This document shows, in pieces, positions 37,834-47,674 of a stretch of 64,000 bases of DNA (its first letter is position 1; every line of letters begins with the position of its first letter). Under the pieces are notes generated by a model. The model was not told where the DNA came from. It did not search any database and saw only the letters and a list, made by a program, of their open reading frames with translations. Source of the stretch: Gemmatimonas sp. (GTDB lineage Bacteria > Gemmatimonadota > Gemmatimonadetes > Gemmatimonadales > Gemmatimonadaceae); assembly GCA_011390935.1 (NCBI GenBank), contig JAABRL010000001.1, positions 124,001 through 188,000 of the forward strand, given 5' to 3'. The position numbers and the translations under genes are program-made.

Positions 37834-39000
37834 ATGACGATGGTCTCCGGCGCACAACCCACTACAACCGCGCCGGCTGGCCTCGATCTGAAGGCCGCCC
37901 TGCAGCGCATGGTGATCGAGGGGGCGTCCGACCTGCACCTCAAGGTGGGTCGTCCCCCAACGCTGCGGCTGCACGGCGACCTCATCGCACTCCCGATGGC
38001 GCCGCTGCGCCCTGAGGAGTTGCGCACCCTCGCGGAACATCTGCTGCCGCCAGCGCAGCTGCGCGAGTTCGTGGAGATGCGCGAGGCCGACTTCGCCATC
38101 AATGTGCCCGGTATCGGGCGCTTCCGCGTGAATGTGTACCAGCAGAAGGGCACCGTGGCCTTCGCGATGCGCGCCATCGCGCATGCGGCCAACTCCATTA
38201 CGGAGCTCAACCTGCCGCCCGTGCTCGAACAGATTGCGCTCAAGCCACGCGGCCTGGTGCTCGTCACCGGCGTCACGGGCTCGGGCAAGAGCACGGCGCT
38301 CGCCGCGATGGTGCACCACATCAACGAGCGTCGCGCGGCGAACATCATCACGATCGAAGATCCGATCGAGTTCGTGCACCGCGATGTGAAGAGTCACATC
38401 AACCAGCGCGAAGTCGGGACGGATACGGCCACGTTCGCGCAGGCACTGCGCCGCGTGCTGCGTCAGGACCCGGATGTGGTCATGATCGGTGAAATCCGCG
38501 ACCTCGAGACGCTCGACGTGGCGCTCAAGGCGGCGGGCACGGGTCACCTGGTGTTCTCCACGCTGCATACGACAGACGCGACGCTCACGATCAACCGCAT
38601 CCTGTCGTTCTATCCGCCGCACCAGCAGAACGAGGTGCGTTTTGCGCTCGCCAACGCGCTCGAGGCGATCGTGTCGCTGCGCCTGGTACCGCGTTCCGAT
38701 CAGCCGGGTCGTGTGCCGGCGTGCGAGGTGCTGGTGAATACCGGCGCCGTGCGCGACCAGATTCGCGACCTGCAGGCCACGCTGAACATCCCCGATCTCA
38801 TCCGTGAAGGCAGCGTGGCGTATGGCATGCAGACGTTCGACCAGTCGCTGATGACCTGGTACAGCAAGGGCGTCATCTCGTACGACAACGCCCTGTTCTA
38901 CGCGTCGAGCCCGGCGGAGTTCGCCTTGAAGACGCAGGGTGTGAGTGCGTCCAGCGAAGCCGAGTTCGACGGGTTCCGCCCGGGGTCGTCGGCGCGCTAG
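37834..39000 (+). CDS. pilT: Twitching-motility/retraction ATPase PilT
   Basis: Hexameric secretion-type ATPase that retracts type IV pili. 388 residues, family-typical. Walker A GVTGSGKST ends near residue 153 (Lys152). The Asp box is ITIEDPIEFVH, Walker B DPDVVMIGEIRD, and the His box is GHLVFSTLHTTDA. The start ATG 37834 is followed by a second in-frame ATG. No other pilus gene is in the window; it is inserted between accB and accC, suggesting shared transcription with lipid synthesis. Confidence 0.93.
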   Translation: MTMVSGAQPTTTAPAGLDLKAALQRMVIEGASDLHLKVGRPPTLRLHGDLIALPMAPLRPEELRTLAEHLLPPAQLREFVEMREADFAINVPGIGRFRVNVYQQKGTVAFAMRAIAHAANSITELNLPPVLEQIALKPRGLVLVTGVTGSGKSTALAAMVHHINERRAANIITIEDPIEFVHRDVKSHINQREVGTDTATFAQALRRVLRQDPDVVMIGEIRDLETLDVALKAAGTGHLVFSTLHTTDATLTINRILSFYPPHQQNEVRFALANALEAIVSLRLVPRSDQPGRVPACEVLVNTGAVRDQIRDLQATLNIPDLIREGSVAYGMQTFDQSLMTWYSKGVISYDNALFYASSPAEFALKTQGVSASSEAEFDGFRPGSSAR

Positions 39001-39201
39001 CACGGACTCGGAGGCGCCAGGGCGCGCTCCCGGCGGGATTGGCGCGGATTCGACGCCACGACTGGCGGCAACGGGAACGAATCGCCACCATTCGGCGTGC
39101 TCCGTCACCGCTGGCTTTCGGGTCGGCACCGCGCCTGGCGCGGGGCGGGGTATCGCCGGACGACGGTCGTCCTCCGGCGCGTCGGCCCCCTGCCCATCGC
39201 C

Positions 39202-40560
39202 ATGTTCAAAAAGGTCCTGATCGCCAATCGTGGTGAGATCGCCCTCCGCGTCATTCGGGCGTGCCGCGAGCTCGGCATTCAAACCGTTGCCGTCTATTCC
39301 GAAGCGGATCGCGAATCGCTGCACGTGCGCTTCGCCGATGACGACGTCTGCATCGGCCCCGCGCCGAGTCGTGATTCCTACCTGCGCATTCCGCGCCTCA
39401 TTGCGGCCGCGGAAATCACCGGCGCGGATGCCATCCATCCCGGGTACGGGTTCCTCGCCGAAAACGCGGAGTTCGCGGAAACGTGCGCAGCGTCCGGCAT
39501 CACGTTCATTGGTCCCACGCCGGAGCAGATCCGTGTGATGGGCGACAAGGCCTCGGCCCGTCGCGCCATGAGCGAGGTGGGTGTGCCGATCGTGCCTGGC
39601 ACGCCCGGCCCGGTGGAAGATGTGGACGAGGCGCTCGGCTTTGCCCGCGATATCGGCTTTCCGGTCATCATCAAGGCGGCCGCTGGTGGCGGTGGCAAGG
39701 GCATGCGCGTCGCGCGTGATCCCGATGACTTTGCGCGCTCCTTTCAGCTCGCGCGCAGCGAGGCGCTCAGCGCCTTCGGCAATGGCGACGTGTACGTGGA
39801 GAAGTTCCTCGAGCGTCCGCGGCATGTGGAGTTCCAGGTGCTCGGCGACTCGAAGGGCAAGGTGATTCACCTTGGCGAGCGCGACTGTTCGGTGCAGCGT
39901 CGTCACCAGAAGCTCATCGAAGAAGCGCCGTGTCCCGTGATGACGCCGGAGCTGCGTGCGGCCATGGGCGATGCCGCTGTGCGCGGTGCGCAGGCGATCA
40001 ACTATGTGGGCGCCGGCACGGTGGAAATGCTGCTCGACACCGACGGCTCGTTCTACTTCATGGAGATGAACACGCGCATTCAGGTGGAGCATCCGGTTAC
40101 GGAAATGCTCACCGGCGTGGACCTCGTGAAGGAACAGATTCGTGCCGCGGCCGGCGAGCCCCTCACCGTGAGCGAGCTGCCGATGTTCCGCGGGCATGTG
40201 ATCGAGTGCCGCGTGAACGCGGAAGATCCGGCGCGCAACTTCCAGCCGTCGCCGGGGCTCATTCACACGTTCCATCCGCCTGGTGGCCCCGGGGTGCGTG
40301 TGGATACGCACGTCTATGCGGGCTACACCGTGCCGCCGTTCTACGACTCGCTCCTGGCCAAGCTGATCGTGCAGGGGCGCGATCGTCCCGAAGCGCTGCG
40401 TCGCATGCAGATCGCGCTCGAGAGCTTTGTGGTGGAAGGCGTGACCACGACGATTCCGTTCCTCGCACGCGTGATGCAGCATCCGAACTTCATGCGCGGC
40501 GACGTGCACACCAAGTTCCTGGAGTTCGAGGGGGCTGATCTGCTCAAGGAGCCGACCTAA
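39202..40560 (+). CDS. accC: Acetyl-CoA carboxylase, biotin carboxylase subunit
   Basis: ATP-grasp enzyme that carboxylates biotin on AccB. 452 residues. [26 protein letters not shown] opens the protein. The glycine-rich ATP loop is [13 protein letters not shown], and catalytic [36 protein letters not shown] and [16 protein letters not shown] all appear intact. The ATG at 39202 is clear. The 201 bases upstream, after pilT, are GC-rich with no promoter I trust. The TAA stop directly precedes the comB GTG. Confidence 0.96.
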   Translation: MFKKVLIANRGEIALRVIRACRELGIQTVAVYSEADRESLHVRFADDDVCIGPAPSRDSYLRIPRLIAAAEITGADAIHPGYGFLAENAEFAETCAASGITFIGPTPEQIRVMGDKASARRAMSEVGVPIVPGTPGPVEDVDEALGFARDIGFPVIIKAAAGGGGKGMRVARDPDDFARSFQLARSEALSAFGNGDVYVEKFLERPRHVEFQVLGDSKGKVIHLGERDCSVQRRHQKLIEEAPCPVMTPELRAAMGDAAVRGAQAINYVGAGTVEMLLDTDGSFYFMEMNTRIQVEHPVTEMLTGVDLVKEQIRAAAGEPLTVSELPMFRGHVIECRVNAEDPARNFQPSPGLIHTFHPPGGPGVRVDTHVYAGYTVPPFYDSLLAKLIVQGRDRPEALRRMQIALESFVVEGVTTTIPFLARVMQHPNFMRGDVHTKFLEFEGADLLKEPT

Positions 40561-41307
40561 GTGCGATTGGACGTGCTGCTCGGCGAGTCGCTTCCGACGC
40601 CCGCCGACGTGGCGGGTCGCATGGTGGTGGTGATCGATGTCTTGCGCGCGTCCACCGTCATCGTGGACGCGCTGGCGAACGGCGCGCGCGCGGTGGTGCC
40701 CTTTGCGGAGGTTGAGGAGGTGGTCAATGCCGCAAAGCGCTACGGGCGAGATGAGGTACGACTCACCGGTGAACGGCGCAGTCTGCCGATCCCCGGTTTC
40801 GATGCGGGAAACTCGCCGCTCGAGATGCGCCCCGCGTTGGTTGGCGGGCGCATTGTGCTCATGACGACGACGAACGGCACGTCCGCGCTTGCGGCGACAC
40901 ACGGCGCGTGGCGCGTGTTGGTGGGGGCGTTCACCAACTTCACCGTGACGGTGCAGGCGGTGGTCACCGCGATGCGCGAGGGGCGCGATGCGCTGCTCGT
41001 CTGTGCGGGGCAGGAACGTCGCTTTGCGCTCGAGGACGCCGCGTGCGCCGGCGCGATGGTTTCGCGAATCGCGCGCGGCTGTCGCACGGCGGAGCTGGGG
41101 GACGCGGCTCGTCTCGTCCGTCGAACGGCTTCGCGCTACCTTCGGGACGTGTCGGCGCTGGCGCAGGACGCGTCGCATGCACGCGCGTTGGCCGCCGCCG
41201 GCTTCACGGACGATGTCGCGGCCTGTCTCGTGTTCGATCGCGCGCCCGTGGTGGCGACCTACTCTGACCGACAGGTGACCGGTGAGCGGATCCTCGCTCC
41301 GGCGTGA
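40561..41307 (+). CDS. comB: 2-Phosphosulfolactate phosphatase family protein (ComB)
   Basis: 248 residues. The family N-terminus appears as VVVIDVLRASTVIVDALANGARAVVPFAEVEE. Further conserved stretches are LTGERRSLPIPGFDAGNSPLEM and VLMTTTNGTSAL. In methanogens ComB makes sulfolactate for coenzyme M. In bacteria without that pathway the substrate is uncertain, and no partner comA/comC is nearby. The GTG start abuts the accC stop; its last 26 bases overlap ftsK. Confidence 0.87.
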   Translation: MRLDVLLGESLPTPADVAGRMVVVIDVLRASTVIVDALANGARAVVPFAEVEEVVNAAKRYGRDEVRLTGERRSLPIPGFDAGNSPLEMRPALVGGRIVLMTTTNGTSALAATHGAWRVLVGAFTNFTVTVQAVVTAMREGRDALLVCAGQERRFALEDAACAGAMVSRIARGCRTAELGDAARLVRRTASRYLRDVSALAQDASHARALAAAGFTDDVAACLVFDRAPVVATYSDRQVTGERILAPA

Positions 41308-43618
41308 ACTGAGCAGCGTCGCGCTGGCGCTGCTGGCGCTGTTTCTGGTGGGTGCGCTGCTCTTCCAGCGTCCGCCCGTGGGCGGTGCCTGCATGGACGC
41401 CACCGGCGTGTTCGGGCCGGTGGGTACTTTCGTGCGGTGCGTGCTGGTGGGCGCGGTCGGTGTGCCGGGGGCCCTGCTGGTGGCGCTGGCGTGCCTGCTG
41501 GTGGCGCTGCGGCTGGTGGGGCGCTTCGGCGGGGCGAGTACGCAGGATGCGACGCGTGCGGCGCTCCTTGGCGCAGGCGTGGTCCTGCTGGTGCCGATAG
41601 CGATCGGGCTGGTGAACGGCGGTGCGCCCTCGGGGACGGCGAGCTCCGGCCTCTGGGGGGCGTTCATGGCGCACTACCTCCACAAGTTCCTGGGGGCGGT
41701 CGGGGCATGGATTGTGTGGTTGTTGGGGCTGAGCGCGCTCACGGTGCTCACGGTGCGCTGGAATCCGCTCCGCGTGGTGATGGCGCCGGCCAAGCCGCGT
41801 GACATCGCGGCGGGGGCACGCCCAGCGCGCCCTACGCTCGCCGAGCGACTGGCCCCCGAGCCGGAGGAGCTGCCCGCGATCGACCCCTCGCTCGCGCGCG
41901 ATGTACTGCGGGAGAGCGCGACGGACGCCGCCGAGCGGGACTTGGGTGCCAAGGGCGGGCGCAAGTCGCGCAAGCCGGTGCGTGCCGACGCGGTGACCGG
42001 CGACCTGTTCGCCGAGTCGGCGGCCGCGGACGCCGAGCGCATGTTCGAGGCGGGGGATGATGAACTCCCGCCCACGACGCTGCTCTCGCCACCGCCGGCG
42101 CGTCGCGAGGATGCCGGACGCGAGGCGCTCGACCAGGCTGGCATCAAACTCATGGCCACGCTGCGCACGTTCAAGGTGGACGGCGAGCTGGTGGGGCGCA
42201 CGACCGGCCCCACGGTCACGCAGTTCGAGATCGAGCCGGCGGCCGGCATTAAAGTGCGCCAGATCGCTGCGCTCGCCGATGATCTCGCGCTCGCCATGCG
42301 CGCACCGAGCATTCGCATTGTCGCGCCGATTCCTGGGCGCGGCGCGGTGGGAGTGGAAGTGCCGAACCCGTCACCTGAAATGGTGGCGCTGCGGGAAGTG
42401 CTCGAGTCGCGGGAGTTTCAGAGCGCACGCGCCGCGCTGCCCATCGCACTCGGCAAGGATCTCGAAGGGCGCGCCGTGATCGCGGATCTGGCCAAGATGC
42501 CGCATCTGCTGATTGCCGGCGCCACGGGCAGCGGCAAGTCGGTGTGCGTGAACACGATCATCACCAGTCTCGTGTACCGACACACGCCGAGCACGCTGCG
42601 GTTCCTCATGGTGGACCCGAAGATGGTGGAGCTGAGCGTGTACAACACGCTCCCGCATTTGCGCCACAAGGTGATCACCGACAACCGCGACGCGGCGGCG
42701 GTGCTCAAGTGGGCCGTGATGGAAATGCAGGACCGATACCGGCTGCTGGAGGCGAACGGCTGCCGCAACCTGCAGGAGTTCAACAAGCGGGCGCAGGCAC
42801 ACGCGGCGGGTGAGGGAGCGGCGCTGCGCAAACCGCGCTCTCCCGATGTGGCGTTCGAGGACCTCACGTACACCGGGGGCGCGCTGCCGTACATCGTAGT
42901 GGTCATCGACGAAATGGCGGACCTCATGATGACGGTGCAGGGCGAGGTGGAGACGCCGATCGCGATGCTCGCGCAGAAGGCGCGCGCGATCGGCATTCAC
43001 CTCATTCTGGCCACGCAGCGGCCCAGCGTGAACGTGATCACCGGCCTCATCAAGGCCAACTTCCCGTGTCGGATCGCGTTCCGCGTGGCGTCGCAGGTGG
43101 ACAGCCGCACCATCATCGACGGGGCCGGCGCAGAGTCGCTGCTCGGCAACGGCGACATGCTGTTCATTCCGCCGGGCAAGTCGGAGGCGTCGCGATTGCA
43201 GGGGGCCTTCCTCTCGAGTGAGGAGACGGAGCAGTTGCTTGGCTGGTACGTCGCGCAGCGGGAGCGCCGATTGGCGGCCGCGAGCGGCGCAGAACTGCCC
43301 GTGCTGGACGAGCCGGACATTCTGGAGACGGTGCGGGCGCTCGATGGCCGTGACGACGACGGCGACGGTAGCGACAGCGCTGATGGCGATCGTGACAGCC
43401 GGTTCCGCGAGGCAGCCGAACTGGTGATTCAGCAGCGGCAGGGGTCCACCTCGCTGCTGCAACGGCGCATGAAGATCGGCTACGGCCGTGCGGCGCGCAT
43501 CATCGACCAGCTGGAGGATGCCGGGGTGCTCTCCCCGTCCGAGGGGGCGTCCAAACCGCGCGACGTGCTGATCGGCGCGGCGGATCTCGACCGGATTTGC
43601 GGGCGTCAAGAGCGCTGA
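41282..43618 (+). CDS. ftsK: DNA translocase FtsK/SpoIIIE
   Basis: Septum-located motor that pumps the chromosome terminus and helps dimer resolution. 778 residues. Four hydrophobic segments lie within about 1-170. A modest linker follows, then the RecA-like motor: Walker A GATGSGKSV (Lys419), Walker B YIVVVIDEMADLMM, and RAIGIHLILATQRPSVNVITG. The C-terminal gamma winged helix is ELVIQQRQGSTSLLQRRMKIGYGRAARIIDQLE. The linker is much shorter than in E. coli FtsK. GTG start inside comB indicates coupling. Confidence 0.95.
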   Translation: MSGSSLRRELSSVALALLALFLVGALLFQRPPVGGACMDATGVFGPVGTFVRCVLVGAVGVPGALLVALACLLVALRLVGRFGGASTQDATRAALLGAGVVLLVPIAIGLVNGGAPSGTASSGLWGAFMAHYLHKFLGAVGAWIVWLLGLSALTVLTVRWNPLRVVMAPAKPRDIAAGARPARPTLAERLAPEPEELPAIDPSLARDVLRESATDAAERDLGAKGGRKSRKPVRADAVTGDLFAESAAADAERMFEAGDDELPPTTLLSPPPARREDAGREALDQAGIKLMATLRTFKVDGELVGRTTGPTVTQFEIEPAAGIKVRQIAALADDLALAMRAPSIRIVAPIPGRGAVGVEVPNPSPEMVALREVLESREFQSARAALPIALGKDLEGRAVIADLAKMPHLLIAGATGSGKSVCVNTIITSLVYRHTPSTLRFLMVDPKMVELSVYNTLPHLRHKVITDNRDAAAVLKWAVMEMQDRYRLLEANGCRNLQEFNKRAQAHAAGEGAALRKPRSPDVAFEDLTYTGGALPYIVVVIDEMADLMMTVQGEVETPIAMLAQKARAIGIHLILATQRPSVNVITGLIKANFPCRIAFRVASQVDSRTIIDGAGAESLLGNGDMLFIPPGKSEASRLQGAFLSSEETEQLLGWYVAQRERRLAAASGAELPVLDEPDILETVRALDGRDDDGDGSDSADGDRDSRFREAAELVIQQRQGSTSLLQRRMKIGYGRAARIIDQLEDAGVLSPSEGASKPRDVLIGAADLDRICGRQER

Positions 43619-43648
43619 GTAACGGATCGGCGGTGGTTTCGCCACGTA

Positions 43649-43677
43649 TTGACGGAACGCCGTCGGATCACGATTGT
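43649..43677 (+). promoter_or_regulatory. Possible promoter for the TonB-dependent receptor
   Basis: TTGACG (43649-43654), a 17-base spacer, then GATTGT (43672-43677), in the 190-base gap after ftsK. The -35 box is good, the -10 box poor. The leader to ATG 43809 would be about 125 bases, with no riboswitch I recognise. Confidence 0.3.
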
Positions 43678-43808
43678 TTTGCCGAGTGCGGACCGGTGTC
43701 GCCTTCTGGCCGGTTTTTACGATACGACTCTGCTTGTCCCTCCCTGATCGCCGGATCCGCGGCGACGCTCCACTTATCCGTGGTGACTCCCCCTTCTCGA
43801 GGTGTGTG

Positions 43809-46775
43809 ATGTCCCTTCGTTTCCTTCGCCGGTGTGTGACGGCGCTTTCGATGATCGCCGGCGTGCTGGCGACGGCGTCGAGCCAGGCGCAGGCACAGGC
43901 TGGCAGCATCAGCGGACGCGTGACTGATGCCGGCACCGGTGCGCCCGTCTCGGCCGCGCAGGTCCAGGTCGCGGGTCTGACGCTCGGCACGGTGTCAGAC
44001 GATGACGGCACCTACCGGATTTCGAATGTGCCGGTGGGTACGTACACGCTGATCGTACGCCGCATCGGCTATCTCGAGCGCCGTCAGGCGGGAGTGGTGG
44101 TCACCGCGAGCGGCACCGCCACGGCGAACATCAGCATCTCCGAGAGTTCGAACATTCTCACCGCCGTGGCCGTGACGAGCACGCGCAATCAGCCGGAGAA
44201 GGTGCTCGACGCGCCCGCGCAGATCACGGTGATCTCCAGCGAGCGCATCGCCGAACGTCCCGCGGTGACGGTGACCGACAACCTGCGTGCCACGCCCGGC
44301 GTGGACATCAATCGCGGTGGCATTGCACAGGCGAACGTCGTGGCGCGCGGCTTCAACAACGCGTTCTCGGGCAGCATGCTCATGCTGCAGGACTACCGGT
44401 TTGCCGGCGTGCCGTCGCTTCGGGTGAACGTGCCGTTTCTCTTCACCGGCACGAACGACGACATCGAACGCATGGAAGTCCTGCTCGGCCCCGCCTCGGC
44501 GCTGTATGGACCGAACTCGGCCAACGGCGTGCTGCACGTGATCACGAAGTCACCGTTCACGTCACAGGGGACGACCATGAGCCTCGATGGCGGCGAGCGG
44601 TCCGTACTGCGTACCGGCATCCGTCACGCCGGCACCCTGAACGACAAGGTCGGCTACAAGGTGTCGGGCGAAGTCATGCGCGGCAACGACTGGAACTACA
44701 CCGATCCGGGCGAGCCGATTCTGTTCTCGCAGTTCGCGCCGGAGGGACGTCGCGGGGAATCGAACGTGCGCAACTTCAACCTCGAGAAGTTCACCGGTGA
44801 AGCCCGCGTTGACGTACGGCCCCGTGATGGTCTCGAACTGATCTCCACGGTCGGACACACCAACGTGGGCAACGGCATCGAACTCACGGGCGCCAACGGC
44901 AGTGCGCAGATCCGCAACTGGACGTACACCAACATCCAGCAGCGAGTGCGGTGGAATCGACTGTTCGCGCAGGCGTTCATCAACATGAGCGATGCCGGTA
45001 ACGACAGTGGCATATCCAGCGAGGGCACGTACCTGTTGCGCTCGGGACAGCCGATCGCCGACAAGTCGCGCGTGGCGGCCTTCCAGCTGCAGCACGGCGT
45101 CGACATGGCGGAAAACAAGCAGACGTTCACGTACGGGCTCGACTACATCTGGACGAACCCGCAGACGCTGAACACGATCAACGGTGCGAACGAGGACATC
45201 GACAACGTCACCGAGTACGGCGCCTACGTGCAGTCCACCACCCGTCCCACCGACAAGCTCGACATCCTGCTCGCCGGCCGCTTCGACGCCAACAACGTGA
45301 TCGAGGGGAACTTCTTCTCGCCGCGTGCCGCCCTCGTGTTCAAGCCGTCGGCGAATCAGAACTTCCGCGTCAGCTACAATCGCGCCTTCAGCACGCCGGC
45401 AAACTTCGCCTTCTTCCTCGACCTCATCAACGCGCCGAATGTGGGTGGGTCGGGCTACGATGTGCGCGCGCTCGGCAACCGCCCGAAGGAAGGATGGGCG
45501 TTCCGGCAGGGATGCAGCGGGAGCGCCTTTGGCGACTACTGCATGAAGTCGCCGCTGGTGGGCAACGGGGAGTATGTGGATGCGCGCGCCGGCTCGGCGT
45601 TCGGCCCGCTGGTCCAGCGCAACGGTACCGCGATTCAAGGGAGCATTACGCCGTCGCTGGTGGGTGCGCTGCAGCAGGCCGGTTTCCCGGCGGCGCAGGC
45701 GCAGGCCCTTGGGGGGGCCATGGCTCAGGGGCTGGTGCAGCATCTCGGTTCACGGAATCCGACGAACGCGCAGCTGCAGACGCGCGTCGCACTCCTGACC
45801 AGTGCGCTGACCAATCTCACGCCGGGTGACCTCACCAGCGTGCGTCCGCTCGAGGCCTCGTTCAACAACACGTATGAGGTTGGCTACAAGGGCGTGATCG
45901 GCAAGCGCGCCACGCTCGATGTGGCGGTGTGGCGCCAGCAGCGTGGTGACGTGGGCACGTCGGCCGCCCTCGTGACACCAAGCGTGTTCTTCAACGGACA
46001 GAATCTCGGGCAGTACATTGGTGGTGAGGTTGGCGCGTTCGTGGGACAGTTCCTCGGCCAGAACACGCCGCTTACGCCCGCCCAGATTCAGCAGCTGGCC
46101 GGCGGTATCGCCGGCGGACTTGCGCCGGCGCTGGCCGGACAGCTCGCCCCGGCTCCGCTCGGCACCGTCACCTTCGACGGCGACATCATTCGTCCGAACG
46201 CGGTCTACGCCACGTACTTCTCGGTGGACGAGGACATCTGGGTCACCGGCATCGATGTGGGCGGCAGCTATTCCGTGACGCCTCGGGTCACGCTCGACGC
46301 CACGTTCAGCCACATGAACCGGAACGTGTTCGACGGCATTCCGGGCGGTAACGGCCAGCCGCTCATGGCAAACTCGCCGAGGAATCGCGGCACGCTCGGC
46401 GTGCGCTTTGAAGACGGCCTGCGCGGACTTAGCGTCGAAGCGCGCGGTCGCTACTCCGAGGCCCACGAAGTGAACTCGGGCGTGTACGCCACCAACGTGG
46501 CGTTCGCGATTCCGCAGGGGAATCCCGGCTTCGTGCCGAACGCACAGACTGGCCCCAACTTGTGCAACCCGGTTCCCGCCGGTGCCTACTGCTACGAAGG
46601 TGTGCCGGAGATCGCCCAGCTCGACCTGCAGGTCGCCAAGAAATTCAACATCGGTACGCAGCAGCTGCTCTGGTCGATCAACGCGCAGAACATCTTCGAC
46701 AAGAAGGTGCGCACCTTCCCCGGAGCGCCGGAGCTGGGACGCCTGGTGATGACGCGTCTGCAGTACACGTTCTGA
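43809..46775 (+). CDS. TonB-dependent outer-membrane receptor with CarboxypepD_reg-like domain
   Basis: 988 residues. Signal peptide (ALSMIAGVLATASSQAQAQA), then a carboxypeptidase-regulatory-like beta domain (about 30-110; SISGRVTDAGTGAPVSAAQVQV, GTYRISNVPVGTYTLIVRRIGY). A plug domain (about 125-250; AVTSTRNQPEKVLDAPAQITVIS, RGFNNAFSG, LLGPASALYGPNSANGVLHVITK) and a barrel ending in LQYTF follow. Two Ala/Gly/Gln-rich segments (about 640-680 and 745-785) interrupt the barrel as probable long surface loops. Substrate unknown; no transport or regulator gene sits alongside. A hairpin follows the stop. Confidence 0.9.
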   Translation: MSLRFLRRCVTALSMIAGVLATASSQAQAQAGSISGRVTDAGTGAPVSAAQVQVAGLTLGTVSDDDGTYRISNVPVGTYTLIVRRIGYLERRQAGVVVTASGTATANISISESSNILTAVAVTSTRNQPEKVLDAPAQITVISSERIAERPAVTVTDNLRATPGVDINRGGIAQANVVARGFNNAFSGSMLMLQDYRFAGVPSLRVNVPFLFTGTNDDIERMEVLLGPASALYGPNSANGVLHVITKSPFTSQGTTMSLDGGERSVLRTGIRHAGTLNDKVGYKVSGEVMRGNDWNYTDPGEPILFSQFAPEGRRGESNVRNFNLEKFTGEARVDVRPRDGLELISTVGHTNVGNGIELTGANGSAQIRNWTYTNIQQRVRWNRLFAQAFINMSDAGNDSGISSEGTYLLRSGQPIADKSRVAAFQLQHGVDMAENKQTFTYGLDYIWTNPQTLNTINGANEDIDNVTEYGAYVQSTTRPTDKLDILLAGRFDANNVIEGNFFSPRAALVFKPSANQNFRVSYNRAFSTPANFAFFLDLINAPNVGGSGYDVRALGNRPKEGWAFRQGCSGSAFGDYCMKSPLVGNGEYVDARAGSAFGPLVQRNGTAIQGSITPSLVGALQQAGFPAAQAQALGGAMAQGLVQHLGSRNPTNAQLQTRVALLTSALTNLTPGDLTSVRPLEASFNNTYEVGYKGVIGKRATLDVAVWRQQRGDVGTSAALVTPSVFFNGQNLGQYIGGEVGAFVGQFLGQNTPLTPAQIQQLAGGIAGGLAPALAGQLAPAPLGTVTFDGDIIRPNAVYATYFSVDEDIWVTGIDVGGSYSVTPRVTLDATFSHMNRNVFDGIPGGNGQPLMANSPRNRGTLGVRFEDGLRGLSVEARGRYSEAHEVNSGVYATNVAFAIPQGNPGFVPNAQTGPNLCNPVPAGAYCYEGVPEIAQLDLQVAKKFNIGTQQLLWSINAQNIFDKKVRTFPGAPELGRLVMTRLQYTF

Positions 46776-46799
46776 GATTGGCCGGTTGGTCGGCGCGGC

Positions 46800-46837
46800 G
46801 ACGGGGCGACGTTCCCACAGTGGAGCGTCGCCCCGTC
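46800..46837 (+). terminator. Hairpin after the TonB-dependent receptor
   Basis: A perfect 12-bp GC-rich stem (46800-46811 with 46826-46837) has a 14-base loop. It starts 25 bases after the receptor stop. No T-tract follows, so it may be a weak terminator or a 3'-end stabiliser. Confidence 0.5.
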
Positions 46838-46863
46838 AGTCGTTCCGCTACTGTTCACGCACC

Positions 46864-47637
46864 ATGACCATCCTGCTCGACCCCCACGCACGCCCCGTCA
46901 TCGGGCACCGCGGCAATCGTGCGCATTCGCCCGAGGACACGCTCGAGTCCCTGCGAGAGGCGGTCGCGCTGGGCGTGGATGCGCTCGAGTTCGATGTGCA
47001 CGTGACGCGTGACGGGATTCCGGTGCTGCACCACGATCCCACGCTCGAACGCACCACGAGCGGCCGCGGGGCGATTGCGTCGTACACGCTCGCCGAGCTC
47101 GCGCAGGTCGATGCCGGTCACCACTTCACGGCCGACGGCGGCCGCACGTTTCCGTGGCGCGATCGCGGCGTGCGCATTCCCACGCTCGATGCAGTGCTGG
47201 CCGAGTTCCCCACGCTGCCGATGATCGTGGAGTTGAAGACACCGGCCGCGACGGAGGCAACGCGCGCGATGATTGCGCGGCATGCGGCCGAGCGGCGCGT
47301 GATCGTGGCCGGCTTCAACGCGGCGAGTGTTCGCCCGCTCGCCGGTGGGCCCATGGCGCTAGGCGCGTGCACTGCCGACCTCGTGCGCATGCTGCCTGCC
47401 GCGCTGCTCGGATTGCGAGGACCGGACGCTCCGTTCGTGGCCGCGTGCATTCCTCCCACGCACAACGGATTCCCGGTCCCGATCGGTGCGTTCGCCCGAC
47501 TCATGCGCCGTCGCGGCGGGGTGGTGCATGTGTGGACGGTGAATCACGCGGCCGAGGCCGAGCGCTACTGGGCGCTCGGCGTGCAGGGGATCATCAGCGA
47601 CGACCCGGCCGTCATCTTGGCCGCGCGCGATCGCTGA
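46864..47637 (+). CDS. ugpQ: Glycerophosphodiester phosphodiesterase
   Basis: Hydrolyses deacylated phospholipid head groups to glycerol 3-phosphate and an alcohol. 257 residues. The GDPD-fold catalytic segment is GHRGNRAHSPEDTLESLREAV, followed by DALEFDVHVTRDGIPVLHHDPTLERTT with the metal-binding Glu/Asp and His. The C-terminal VHVWTVNHAAEAERYWALGVQGIISDDP is typical. No signal peptide, so cytosolic (UgpQ-like) rather than GlpQ. The ATG at 46864 is the first with the conserved N-terminus; no clear RBS. Confidence 0.92.
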   Translation: MTILLDPHARPVIGHRGNRAHSPEDTLESLREAVALGVDALEFDVHVTRDGIPVLHHDPTLERTTSGRGAIASYTLAELAQVDAGHHFTADGGRTFPWRDRGVRIPTLDAVLAEFPTLPMIVELKTPAATEATRAMIARHAAERRVIVAGFNAASVRPLAGGPMALGACTADLVRMLPAALLGLRGPDAPFVAACIPPTHNGFPVPIGAFARLMRRRGGVVHVWTVNHAAEAERYWALGVQGIISDDPAVILAARDR

Positions 47638-47674
47638 TCGCCGAGGCCACGCGCCAGAGCGCCCTGCGCACGCG

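Noticed and set aside
39001..39201. Small gene or riboswitch in the pilT-accC gap
   Set aside because: Several GC-rich inverted repeats can be drawn, but none has a terminator tract or known fold, and the frame leading into accC lacks protein-like features upstream of ATG 39202.
37756..41667. Minus-strand open frame of about 1300 codons opposite accB, pilT, accC and comB
   Set aside because: High-GC codon bias leaves long antisense frames open. Its translation is His/Arg-rich without domains, while the plus strand encodes four well-known proteins.
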